6,057 nucleotides of DNA from Epulopiscium sp. Nele67-Bin004 (GTDB lineage: Bacteria > Bacillota_A > Clostridia > Lachnospirales > Cellulosilyticaceae): NCBI GenBank assembly GCA_002007315.1, contig LNZQ01000106.1, positions 1 through 6,057 of the forward strand, given 5' to 3'. Shown here one piece after another: positions 1-5,752 of the stretch; position 1 is the first letter of the stretch, and each line of letters starts with the position of its first letter. Under the pieces are notes generated by a model. The model was given only the letters and a program-made list of their open reading frames with translations. It searched no databases and was not told the DNA's origin. The position numbers and the translations under genes are program-made.

Positions 1-165
1 ATCGGTCAAACCACTGATTTTTCATGAATTTTTAAGCACTTCTAGGGGGCGCTGTGGAGCCGTTTGGCCCCGCCCACTTGCGAAAATAATAAAATATAAA
101 ATTTTTTACCACGACTGATTTTTGTGCAAAGTTTGAATTGCAGAATGAGCAAATGTGCCAAAATT
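1..165. repeat. Gene-free foreign-looking block, possibly a teleost dispersed repeat
   Basis: No reading frame or bacterial gene is visible here. The block has a GC-rich core (about 43-83, including AGGGGGCGCTGTGGAGC and GGCCCCGCCCAC) between AT-rich arms, unlike the even low GC of the rest of the window. The ten-base word ACTGATTTTT occurs twice in direct orientation, at 13-22 and 114-123. From memory, the order of words (TCATGAATTTTTAAGCACTT, then CTAGGGGGCGCTGTGGAGCC, then CGCCCACTTGCGAAAATAAT, then GATTTTTGTGCAAAGTTTG) matches a family of interspersed repeats common in bony-fish genomes. That is recollection and was not searched. The right boundary is set where similarity to proC stops (about 163-168), in an A/T run that could have served as microhomology. 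Alternatives are a bacterial MITE-like element or an intergenic repeat. It contains no transposase and no terminal inverted repeats that I could see. Confidence 0.4.
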
Positions 166-322
166 TTTTATTAGTTCTTTAATAGAATTATAAATAATAA
201 TAATTTTGTGATTTATATTTTTGTATAGTTTCTTTATTTGTATCAAATACCCCAATATCTTTATAATCAACTCCAGTTATAATTGCAGTGGCAATGTTGC
301 CAGCACCTATAAATCCAATCAT
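163..322 (-). pseudogene. proC: Truncated, frameshifted start of pyrroline-5-carboxylate reductase (proC)
   Basis: On the minus strand an ATG at 320-322 follows a GAGGTG ribosome binding site (330-335, 7-base spacing). It opens MIGFIGAGNIATAII, the N-terminal NAD(P)-binding beta-alpha-beta signature of ProC, which reduces pyrroline-5-carboxylate to proline in the cytoplasm. The frame continues through GVFDTNKETIQKYKSQN and stops at TAA 188-190 after 44 codons; the family is usually about 260-280 residues. Shifting by one base in the TTATTATTATTTATAA run (about 188-203) gives NSIKELIKN (189-163). This fits the next ProC segment, which normally leads into a 'D-I-I-I-L-A-V-K-P' strand. That strand is absent: past position 163 the shifted frame reads unrelated residues and stops at 106-108. 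The fragment therefore shows one frameshift plus loss of about 80% of the gene. The start, ribosome binding site and N-terminal motif are seen directly; assignment to ProC rather than a related NAD(P)-binding reductase is a strong inference. Confidence 0.72.
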
Positions 323-355
323 TTTTATACACCTCGCTATTATAAAATAATTTTC

Positions 356-385
356 AGTTTATCGCATTATAACTTGTCTTGTCAA
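356..385 (-). promoter_or_regulatory. Candidate sigma-A promoter for proC
   Basis: The minus strand carries a perfect -35 TTGACA at 380-385, and TAAACT (four of six matches to TATAAT) at 356-361 after an 18-base spacer. Transcription would start near 349, upstream of the proC ribosome binding site at 330-335. A better -10 word, TATAAT, lies at 366-371 but is only 8 bases from TTGACA; its best -35 would be TTGTCC at 392-397 with a long 20-base spacer. A promoter between the pyk terminator and the proC start is expected from the layout, but which pair is used cannot be settled from sequence alone. Confidence 0.4.
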
Positions 386-395
386 GCTATTGGAC

Positions 396-424
396 AAAAA
401 AAGAGGACGTAATTTAATACGTCC
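396..424 (-). terminator. Rho-independent terminator of pyk
   Basis: Read on the minus strand, GGACGTA (424-418) and TACGTCC (411-405) form a perfect 7-base-pair stem around a 6-base loop (417-412). TC and seven T residues (402-396) follow. It begins 17 bases past the pyk stop codon, where an intrinsic terminator for pyk would be expected. On the plus strand the hairpin is not followed directly by a T run, so it should act only on leftward transcription. It separates pyk from proC. Confidence 0.9.
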
Positions 425-441
425 CCCTAAAAAATATATTT

Positions 442-1854
442 TTATACAGTTCCAACTTTCATTGTGTTAGTTGTTCCAGATACTCCAAGTGGCATACCAC
501 CTGTAATAACAACTGTATCACCTTTTTGAACTAATGTAGTTTCTCTTGCAACGTCGATTGCACCGTCGAATAACTCATCCGTTGTAGTTTTTTCGTCCAT
601 CATCATAGGTGTAACACCCCATACAAGGCAAAGTCTTCTGTAAGTTTCTTCGCAAGTTGTACAAGCAATGATGTTTGCTTTTGGTCTGAATTTTGATACT
701 GAATATGCTGTGCTACCTGCTTTTGTAACAGTGATGATAGCTGTTGCACCAAGTTGGTGTGCTGTTTTACAAGTTGAGTAAGAAATTGCATCTGAAACTT
801 GTGAAATATCATCTTGACGGTTGTTAAGTCTTTTTGCATAGTCAATATCTTGCTCTGTTTCAACTGCAATTCTAGCCATAATTCTAACTGACTCAACTGG
901 GTAATCTCCAGCAGCAGTTTCTCCTGATAACATGATTGCTCCTGTACCATCATAAATAGCGTTTGCAACGTCAGTAGCTTCTGCTCTTGTTGGACGTGGA
1001 TTTTTCATCATTGAGTCTAACATTTGAGTGGCAGTGATAACTTGTTTTCCAGCTGCGTAAGTTTTTTTGATGATTTTCTTTTGAAGAATTGGAACTTCTT
1101 GAAGTGGAATTTCAACTCCCATATCTCCACGAGCAACCATGATAGCGTCTGAAACTTCGATAATAGCGTCGATGTTATCAACACCTTCTCTGTTTTCGAT
1201 TTTTGCGATAATTCCGATATCTTCTCTACCGTGCTCTTTTAAGATTTGACGGATTTCTAATATATCTTCAGCAGTTCTTGTGAAAGATGCTGCAATAAAG
1301 TCGTATCCAGTTTTAATACCGAAAATGATATCTGCTCTATCTTTCTCGCTGATGAATGGCATAGAAAGTTTTGTGTCTGGTAAGTTTACACCTTTGTTGT
1401 TTGACATTTTTCCGTTGTTTAATACTTCACATTCAATGTCTTGTCCGTCGATTTTTAGGATTTTAAGTTCTACAAGACCATCATCAAGTAAGATTGCCCC
1501 ACCAACTTTTACGTCTTCGTGAAGATTGCTAAAGTTTACGTGTGATTTGTTTTGGTCACCTTCGTATGGTGCAGTTGTAAGCGTAAAAGTTTGCCCTTTT
1601 TGTAGCATGATAGGACCGTCTTTAAATTGTCCAAGACGTACTTCAGGACCTTTTGTATCAAGTAAAGTTGCAACAGGCATGTTAAGCTCTTCGCTAAGCT
1701 TTTTAATTAGGTTGTATCTACCTAAATGCTCTTCGTGTGAACCGTGTGAAAAGTTGAAACGAGCAACGTTCATACCTTCTCTAATTATCTCTCTCATTAC
1801 TTCTTCTGCTTGAACAGCAGGTCCTAACGTACAAACAATTTTTGTTTTTCTCAT
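442..1854 (-). CDS. pyk: Pyruvate kinase
   Basis: This cytoplasmic enzyme transfers phosphate from phosphoenolpyruvate to ADP, giving pyruvate and ATP in the last step of glycolysis. The 470-residue protein is full length for the short bacterial form. It has the N-terminal strand RKTKIVCTLGPA (2-13), NVARFNFSHG (29-38), LDTKGPEVRLG (65-75), a B domain at about 75-160, VNLPDTKLSMPF (156-167), the catalytic lysine in IIAKIEN (K218) with metal ligand E220, the ARGDMG loop with D244, and the signature region around TATQMLDSM (274-282) and RAEATDVANAI (290-300). The glutamate in TKGPEVR (E71) occupies the position that distinguishes K+-dependent enzymes (Glu) from K+-independent ones (Lys), so potassium activation is predicted. 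The regulatory C domain covers about 350-470. The extra PEP-utiliser-like C-terminal domain found in Bacillus enzymes is absent. The ATG start is supported by GGAGG at 1863-1867 with 8-base spacing. It has its own promoter upstream and a strong terminator downstream. Confidence 0.98.
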   Translation of the reverse strand: MRKTKIVCTLGPAVQAEEVMREIIREGMNVARFNFSHGSHEEHLGRYNLIKKLSEELNMPVATLLDTKGPEVRLGQFKDGPIMLQKGQTFTLTTAPYEGDQNKSHVNFSNLHEDVKVGGAILLDDGLVELKILKIDGQDIECEVLNNGKMSNNKGVNLPDTKLSMPFISEKDRADIIFGIKTGYDFIAASFTRTAEDILEIRQILKEHGREDIGIIAKIENREGVDNIDAIIEVSDAIMVARGDMGVEIPLQEVPILQKKIIKKTYAAGKQVITATQMLDSMMKNPRPTRAEATDVANAIYDGTGAIMLSGETAAGDYPVESVRIMARIAVETEQDIDYAKRLNNRQDDISQVSDAISYSTCKTAHQLGATAIITVTKAGSTAYSVSKFRPKANIIACTTCEETYRRLCLVWGVTPMMMDEKTTTDELFDGAIDVARETTLVQKGDTVVITGGMPLGVSGTTNTMKVGTV

Positions 1855-1899
1855 TATTTCTTCCTCCAGTAATTAATATATCTTATTTTTAACTATAAG

Positions 1900-1920
1900 C
1901 ACTTTTAGTATACACTTTTA
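1900..1920 (-). repeat. Direct repeat TAAAAGTG bracketing the pyk -10 box
   Basis: The eight-base word TAAAAGTG (minus strand) occurs at 1913-1920 and again at 1900-1907, spaced 13 bases start to start. The two copies flank, and the second overlaps by one base, the -10 hexamer TATACT (1907-1912). The arrangement could be a tandem operator for a regulator of pyk, or chance in AT-rich DNA. The upstream copy includes the nhaC stop codon. Confidence 0.35.
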
Positions 1921-1935
1921 ATATCTATTTTTCAA
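1907..1935 (-). promoter_or_regulatory. Sigma-A promoter of pyk
   Basis: On the minus strand, TTGAAA (1930-1935) and TATACT (1907-1912) are separated by exactly 17 bases, each matching the sigma-A consensus at five of six positions. Transcription would start near 1900, giving a leader of about 45 bases before the pyk ATG. The -35 box lies inside the last codons of nhaC and the -10 lies just past its stop, so pyk can be expressed independently of the upstream operon. No riboswitch-sized leader is present. Confidence 0.75.
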
Positions 1936-3435
1936 GTTAAATTTATGAAGTGAAAATAATGCCACTAAAAGAGCTATTAATGATACTCCAAAACTTAATA
2001 ATAAATTCTCTGTAAATCCAGCTACTAAATATCCAATCATACTACAACAACCAACTAATATTACATATGGTACTTGTGTAGAAATATGGTCAAGGTGACC
2101 ACAATTAGCTCCCGCAGAAGATAAAATTGTCGTATCTGAAATAGGTGAACAATGGTCGCCTAAAACAGCTCCTGCTAAAGTTGCTGACAAACTAATAATC
2201 ATTAACGATGGTGCAATTTCAATCATAATTACAGCTACAATAGGTATAAGTATTCCAAATGTTCCCCAAGATGTCCCTGTTGCTGCTGCAAGAAAAGCAG
2301 CTACCACAAAAACAATCGCTGGTATAAGTTGTGCTGGCAAATTTGATGCCTCTGCAACTGCACCAACAAATTCGCCCGTGCCTAATAGGTCACGGCAAAC
2401 CCCGCTAATAGTCCAAGCAAGCGTTAAAATAATAAACGCTGGAACCATAGATTTTACACCTTGAGTAACGCCTTCCATAAATTCTTGAAGTGTCATAATT
2501 CCTCTAGGTACAAATAAAAACATAGTTGCTACAAGTGCTGTAAAACCTCCAAGAGCTAGTGCTATTCCTGCATCTGTGTTTCCAAAACCTTCAGAAATTG
2601 TCATTCCACCTTCAAAATATCCACCTACATATAACATTGCTAACACACAAAATAATATTAGAGCACCTATTGGTATTAATAAATCTAAAACTGTTCCTTT
2701 ATCTGATATTACAAGTTCTTCGGTGTTCGTTTTATCTTTGTTTGTAATGTCGTTACCATCTTGAGCTAACAATTCAAATTTTTGCATAGGTCCAAAGTCA
2801 AGATCAGTTACACATAAAATTAAAACCATAATTATTGTTAATATTGCGTAAAAATTGTACGGTATTAGTGCTAAAAATGTATCCATACCACTAAGACCTA
2901 CATCATCAAGCTGTGATATTACAGATGCTGCCCAAGATGACACGGGCATAATAATACAAATTGGTGCCGCCGTTGCGTCAATAATATACGCAAGTTTGGC
3001 ACGTGAAATTTTGTATTTGTCGGTTACGGGACGCATAACCGTACCAACTGTTAGACAGTTAAAGTAGTCATCTATAAAAATTAATAAGCCAAGAAATGAC
3101 GTTGATAATTGTGCACCACGTTTAGTTTTAATTTTCGTGATTGCCCACTCTCCATACGCTTTCGTTCCCCCAGCCATCGTTATAACTGTAACTAACGCCC
3201 CAAGTAATGCTAAAAATATAATGATAGATGCATTGTCGCCAATTTTTATCGTCATTAAATTCATTGTTAAGTCTATTGCGGTTACAAGCCCGCCCCCTGT
3301 GTTTAGTGCATATACAAGCGTTCCAGCTAAAATTCCTATAATTAACGAAGTTATTACTTCCTTAGTTATAAACGCAAATACAATTGCTATTACAGGCGGC
3401 AAAAGTGATAACCAACCTACATCTATTGCTTCCAA
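1918..3435 (-). CDS. NhaC-family Na+/H+ antiporter
   Basis: This is a polytopic inner-membrane protein that exchanges cytoplasmic Na+ for external H+, contributing to sodium extrusion and pH balance; other members of the NhaC superfamily carry substrates such as malate/lactate or arginine/ornithine. Starting at the TTG at 3433-3435 the protein has 505 residues, normal for the family, with roughly 11-13 hydrophobic segments. Family hallmarks are FIDDYFNCLTVGTVMRP (120-136), the region DATAAPICIIMPVSSWAA (153-170), the discontinuous-helix motif TGTSWGTFG (386-394) and GDHCSPISDTTILSS (426-440) followed by HLDHISTQVPY. A hydrophilic acidic loop at about 213-250 divides the two halves. A longer frame opens at another TTG (3451-3453), but that one has no ribosome binding site, whereas AAGGGGG lies 8 bases before the 3435 start. 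The gene follows the J-domain gene by 24 bases and is probably co-transcribed with it. Transport specificity beyond Na+/H+ cannot be read from sequence. Confidence 0.92.
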   Translation of the reverse strand: MEAIDVGWLSLLPPVIAIVFAFITKEVITSLIIGILAGTLVYALNTGGGLVTAIDLTMNLMTIKIGDNASIIIFLALLGALVTVITMAGGTKAYGEWAITKIKTKRGAQLSTSFLGLLIFIDDYFNCLTVGTVMRPVTDKYKISRAKLAYIIDATAAPICIIMPVSSWAASVISQLDDVGLSGMDTFLALIPYNFYAILTIIMVLILCVTDLDFGPMQKFELLAQDGNDITNKDKTNTEELVISDKGTVLDLLIPIGALILFCVLAMLYVGGYFEGGMTISEGFGNTDAGIALALGGFTALVATMFLFVPRGIMTLQEFMEGVTQGVKSMVPAFIILTLAWTISGVCRDLLGTGEFVGAVAEASNLPAQLIPAIVFVVAAFLAAATGTSWGTFGILIPIVAVIMIEIAPSLMIISLSATLAGAVLGDHCSPISDTTILSSAGANCGHLDHISTQVPYVILVGCCSMIGYLVAGFTENLLLSFGVSLIALLVALFSLHKFNLKNRY

Positions 3436-3443
3436 TATAAAAT

Positions 3444-3450
3444 CCCCCTT
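3444..3450 (-). promoter_or_regulatory. Ribosome binding site that decides the nhaC TTG start
   Basis: AAGGGGG on the minus strand lies 8 bases before the TTG at 3433-3435. It falls inside the first codons of the longer possible frame (TTG at 3451-3453), which itself has no purine-rich site at a suitable distance. The shorter start also gives an N-terminus (EAIDVGWLSLLPP) beginning close to the first membrane segment, as in other family members. Confidence 0.75.
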
Positions 3451-3459
3451 CAAGTTATG

Positions 3460-4338
3460 TTATTTTTTGATTTTTGATAGATATTCGTAAGCTTCATTTA
3501 TATCAATAATCTTTTGTTTCGCCATTTCCACATAACTATCAGGCATACTTCCATCTGCAAACTTGTCTGGGTGATACTCTTTAACAAGTTTTCGGTAGGC
3601 TTTTTTAACTTCAGCGGCTGTTGCATCTTCACTTACCCCCAACACTTCGCTATAACGTTTAAGAGCTGCTTCTGGTGATTCATTTTGATTTGCATACCCT
3701 GCACTTTCGTGTTTGTAAGCATTTTTAAAGTAGTTGTATTCATATTCAGATACTCCAAGTTCTAGTGCAATTTGTCTAACTTTTGCATCTGTTTCTGGAG
3801 GAATTTCTCCATCTTTTAAAGAAAGTCCGATGAATAAATATACAAGCTGTATACTAGTCATTCTGCTACAACTTCCTGCAATCATAGACGTGAAGTGATG
3901 ATGGCTGTTAGGATTGTTTTTACCGTAGTTAAACGCTCCTTCATATTGGTTTATTTCATCACGACTAATATGAAAACTTACGCATACAAATTCTTTTATT
4001 GCTGCTATTTCGTCTTTTGAAATTTGTCCATCTGCTTTTGCTACTATTGCCGACAAAGCCATAATAGATGAAATTACTGGATTTTTGTCTTTAAAGTTTT
4101 CATCATTTCGGATAGAAGCATCAAACTTTGGCACTTTTCTCGGTACAAATGGCACGACTACTATTAGCCATGGCACATTAAATACTAATACTGCTGTTAA
4201 TAGTAATGTCAAACCTCTATAGCGTTTAAATGCCATTACACCAACAGCTATAACAGTTATTACTAATTTGATTACTAGATATACGATGTTAAACGTGAAC
4301 CCTATAATCCCAAACAACATGTTTACTAAAAATTCCAT
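3460..4338 (-). CDS. Membrane-anchored TerB/J-domain co-chaperone, DjlA-like
   Basis: The 292-residue protein has three parts. Two hydrophobic segments (about 9-36 and 43-66) probably form a hairpin that leaves both ends in the cytoplasm. A TerB-like helical domain (about 84-207) contains the acidic helix-pair motif IVAKADGQISKDE (98-110) and the matching IGLSLKDGEIPPETD (170-184). A C-terminal J domain (about 227-290) contains YHPDKF, with HPD at 256-258, and the helix III segment IIDINEAYEYL. TM plus TerB-like plus J domain is the order seen in E. coli DjlA, a DnaK co-chaperone at the membrane linked to envelope-stress signalling; here there are two membrane segments instead of one. The intact HPD implies it can stimulate DnaK ATPase. 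Clients are unknown. The ATG is preceded by AAAGGA at 4347-4352 with 8-base spacing. The gene begins 19 bases after the glycosidase stop and ends 24 bases before nhaC, so it is the middle gene of a likely operon. Confidence 0.85.
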   Translation of the reverse strand: MEFLVNMLFGIIGFTFNIVYLVIKLVITVIAVGVMAFKRYRGLTLLLTAVLVFNVPWLIVVVPFVPRKVPKFDASIRNDENFKDKNPVISSIMALSAIVAKADGQISKDEIAAIKEFVCVSFHISRDEINQYEGAFNYGKNNPNSHHHFTSMIAGSCSRMTSIQLVYLFIGLSLKDGEIPPETDAKVRQIALELGVSEYEYNYFKNAYKHESAGYANQNESPEAALKRYSEVLGVSEDATAAEVKKAYRKLVKEYHPDKFADGSMPDSYVEMAKQKIIDINEAYEYLSKIKK

Positions 4339-4357
4339 ATTGCTATTCCTTTCAAAT

Positions 4358-5686
4358 TTACTGGTCTATTCTAATTATTTTTGTGTCAGGATCCCAGTAT
4401 ACTTTTGCTCCCAACGTTTCTGAAATTAATCTTAGTGGCACAAAAGTTGTTCCATCTATAATAAACGGGTCAATATCAGTTTGTACCAACTGATTATTTA
4501 TTATAAGCTGAATTTCTCCATTTGGCAATACTTCAAGTTCATTATTTGACGCTGAATCCGAGGGAACGTACGTTCCGTTATAATAATTTGTTAGTGCAGT
4601 TCTTGAGCCACCATCATTATCAAGCAAATTATGCATTGTGAAAAATACGCTTCCGTCAATCTCATCATATTTCTCATTTATAATAAGCTGATCTACAACT
4701 TCAACTGCAACCTCATCTTTGTACAATCCGTGTCCAATATATAGGTCAACATCTGTTCCTTCAACTTCTTTTGCCCACCATTTAGCAAGCGTTTCATAAT
4801 CGGCAGAACTGTGTCCGATTTCCCAATAAATTTGAGGAACAACGTAATCAATCCATTCTTCTTGTATCCATGTACGAGTATCCGCAAAAACTGTGTAGTA
4901 TGACTCGCCACCATTTGTGCTAGAACCTGTTAAATCCGAATAGTCATTTTTCCAAATGCCGATAGGGCTTATGCCAAAATCAACGCTACTATCTGTTTCT
5001 TTAATAACTTTACTAACACGTTCAACCATATCATTTATATGTTCTCGTCTAGCATTTGCCGTAGGTCCATCAAGTCCTTCACCTTCTGGCAGTGGATAGT
5101 TCCAAGGATAAAAATAATCATCAAAGTGTATCCCATCGATATCATAGTTTGTTACGATTTCACGAACTGTTTCTTCAATATGAGTTTTCACAACTTCAAG
5201 CTCTGGATTGTAATATAATGCATTGTTGTATTCAAATGTCCAGTGTGGATTTTGTCTAGCAGGATTAAGTACACTTAACGCTTCAAGGTCTGTGCCTGTC
5301 GTCGTTACTCGATATGGATTTAGCCAAGCATGAATTTCCATACCACGTTTATGAGCTTCTTCAATCATAAACGCAAGCGGGTCATACCCTGGATCTTGAC
5401 CTTGAGTTCCCGTCAAAACGCTAGACCAAGGATTAATAGTTGATGAATATAATGCATCAGCCATTGGTCTAACTTGAACCATAAGTGTGTTAATACCTAT
5501 TTCTTGTAATTCCTCAAGATATTCAATAAATTCTTGTTGTTGTTTTGTGGGGTCGGCAACGTTTTTAGGGAAATCGATATTATAAACGGTGCTTATCCAA
5601 ACTGCTCTAACGTCCTCTTGAGCCTGTGCTATAATAGGATTAGCGAGCATCGCTACAGCAGATAAAGTCATCAATTGTTTTTTCAT
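4358..5686 (-). CDS. Secreted GHL10-family (DUF187) glycoside hydrolase with C-terminal stalk domain
   Basis: The 442-residue protein starts with a signal peptide (MKK, a hydrophobic stretch, then IIAQA before QED), with probable signal peptidase I cleavage after residue 22; there is no lipobox cysteine. The glycosyl-hydrolase-like 10 domain (about 25-350, a predicted TIM barrel) shows VRAVWISTVYNIDFP (26-40), GINTLMVQVRPMADALY (64-80), GMEIHAWLNPYRV (115-127), the acidic loop YDIDGIHFDDYFYP (181-194), FGISPIGIW (237-245) and VVPQIYWEI (282-290). After a linker, residues about 385-442 form a 'copper amine oxidase N-terminal' stalk domain (PFIIDGTTFVPLRLIS, then LGAKVYWDPDTKIIRI). Relatives include B. 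subtilis YngK and E. coli DigH, the latter reported to cleave peptidoglycan glycan strands lacking stem peptides. Peptidoglycan is therefore a likely substrate, but another polysaccharide is possible. The ATG is supported by AAGAGG at 5695-5700. It is the first gene after the 5720-5748 promoter. Confidence 0.9.
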   Translation of the reverse strand: MKKQLMTLSAVAMLANPIIAQAQEDVRAVWISTVYNIDFPKNVADPTKQQQEFIEYLEELQEIGINTLMVQVRPMADALYSSTINPWSSVLTGTQGQDPGYDPLAFMIEEAHKRGMEIHAWLNPYRVTTTGTDLEALSVLNPARQNPHWTFEYNNALYYNPELEVVKTHIEETVREIVTNYDIDGIHFDDYFYPWNYPLPEGEGLDGPTANARREHINDMVERVSKVIKETDSSVDFGISPIGIWKNDYSDLTGSSTNGGESYYTVFADTRTWIQEEWIDYVVPQIYWEIGHSSADYETLAKWWAKEVEGTDVDLYIGHGLYKDEVAVEVVDQLIINEKYDEIDGSVFFTMHNLLDNDGGSRTALTNYYNGTYVPSDSASNNELEVLPNGEIQLIINNQLVQTDIDPFIIDGTTFVPLRLISETLGAKVYWDPDTKIIRIDQ

Positions 5687-5719
5687 CGTAAATTCCTCTT
5701 TCTCTATTTTCTATCTATA

Positions 5720-5748
5720 ATAGTATTACAATTTTTGATATAAGTCAA
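5720..5748 (-). promoter_or_regulatory. Sigma-A promoter of the glycosidase / J-domain / nhaC operon
   Basis: On the minus strand, TTGACT (5743-5748, five of six) and TACTAT (5720-5725, four of six) are 17 bases apart, in the 66-base gap between the RNase R stop and the glycosidase ATG. Transcription would start near 5713, about 27 bases before the ATG, leaving room for the AAGAGG site. No terminator hairpin is visible in this gap, so some transcription may also arrive from rnr. Confidence 0.65.
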
Positions 5749-5752
5749 CATT

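Noticed and set aside
46..76. GC-rich hairpin (GGGGC pairing with GCCCC) as a terminator
   Set aside because: The stem is short with a long loop and no T run follows on either strand. It sits in the foreign-looking block and is not next to a gene end.
1..165. Insertion sequence or CRISPR fragment at the left end
   Set aside because: No transposase frame, terminal inverted repeats, target duplication or regularly spaced repeats are visible. One ten-base direct repeat is not enough.
339..344. TATAAT word just upstream of proC as its -10 box
   Set aside because: Transcription would begin at or inside the ribosome binding site at 330-335, and no acceptable -35 lies 16-18 bases upstream.
221..412. 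Plus-strand 63-codon open frame
   Set aside because: It lies antisense to the proC start and its promoter region and runs into the pyk terminator. It has no ribosome binding site and its composition is low-complexity; it is a shadow.
603..968. Minus-strand 121-codon frame inside pyk
   Set aside because: It lies entirely within the well-supported pyruvate kinase frame. It is rich in Gln and Leu, as expected from a shifted reading of that gene.
1857..1918. Terminator between nhaC and pyk
   Set aside because: No GC-containing stem followed by a T run is present. The self-complementary words there (such as GTATAC) are part of the pyk promoter.
2559..3490. Several plus-strand frames of 62-117 codons opposite nhaC
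   Set aside because: They are antisense shadows of a highly conserved membrane protein, with no ribosome binding sites or recognisable domains.
4693..4914. Minus-strand 73-codon frame inside the glycosidase gene
   Set aside because: It is an alternative frame within a continuous, conserved GHL10 domain and has no independent start signals.
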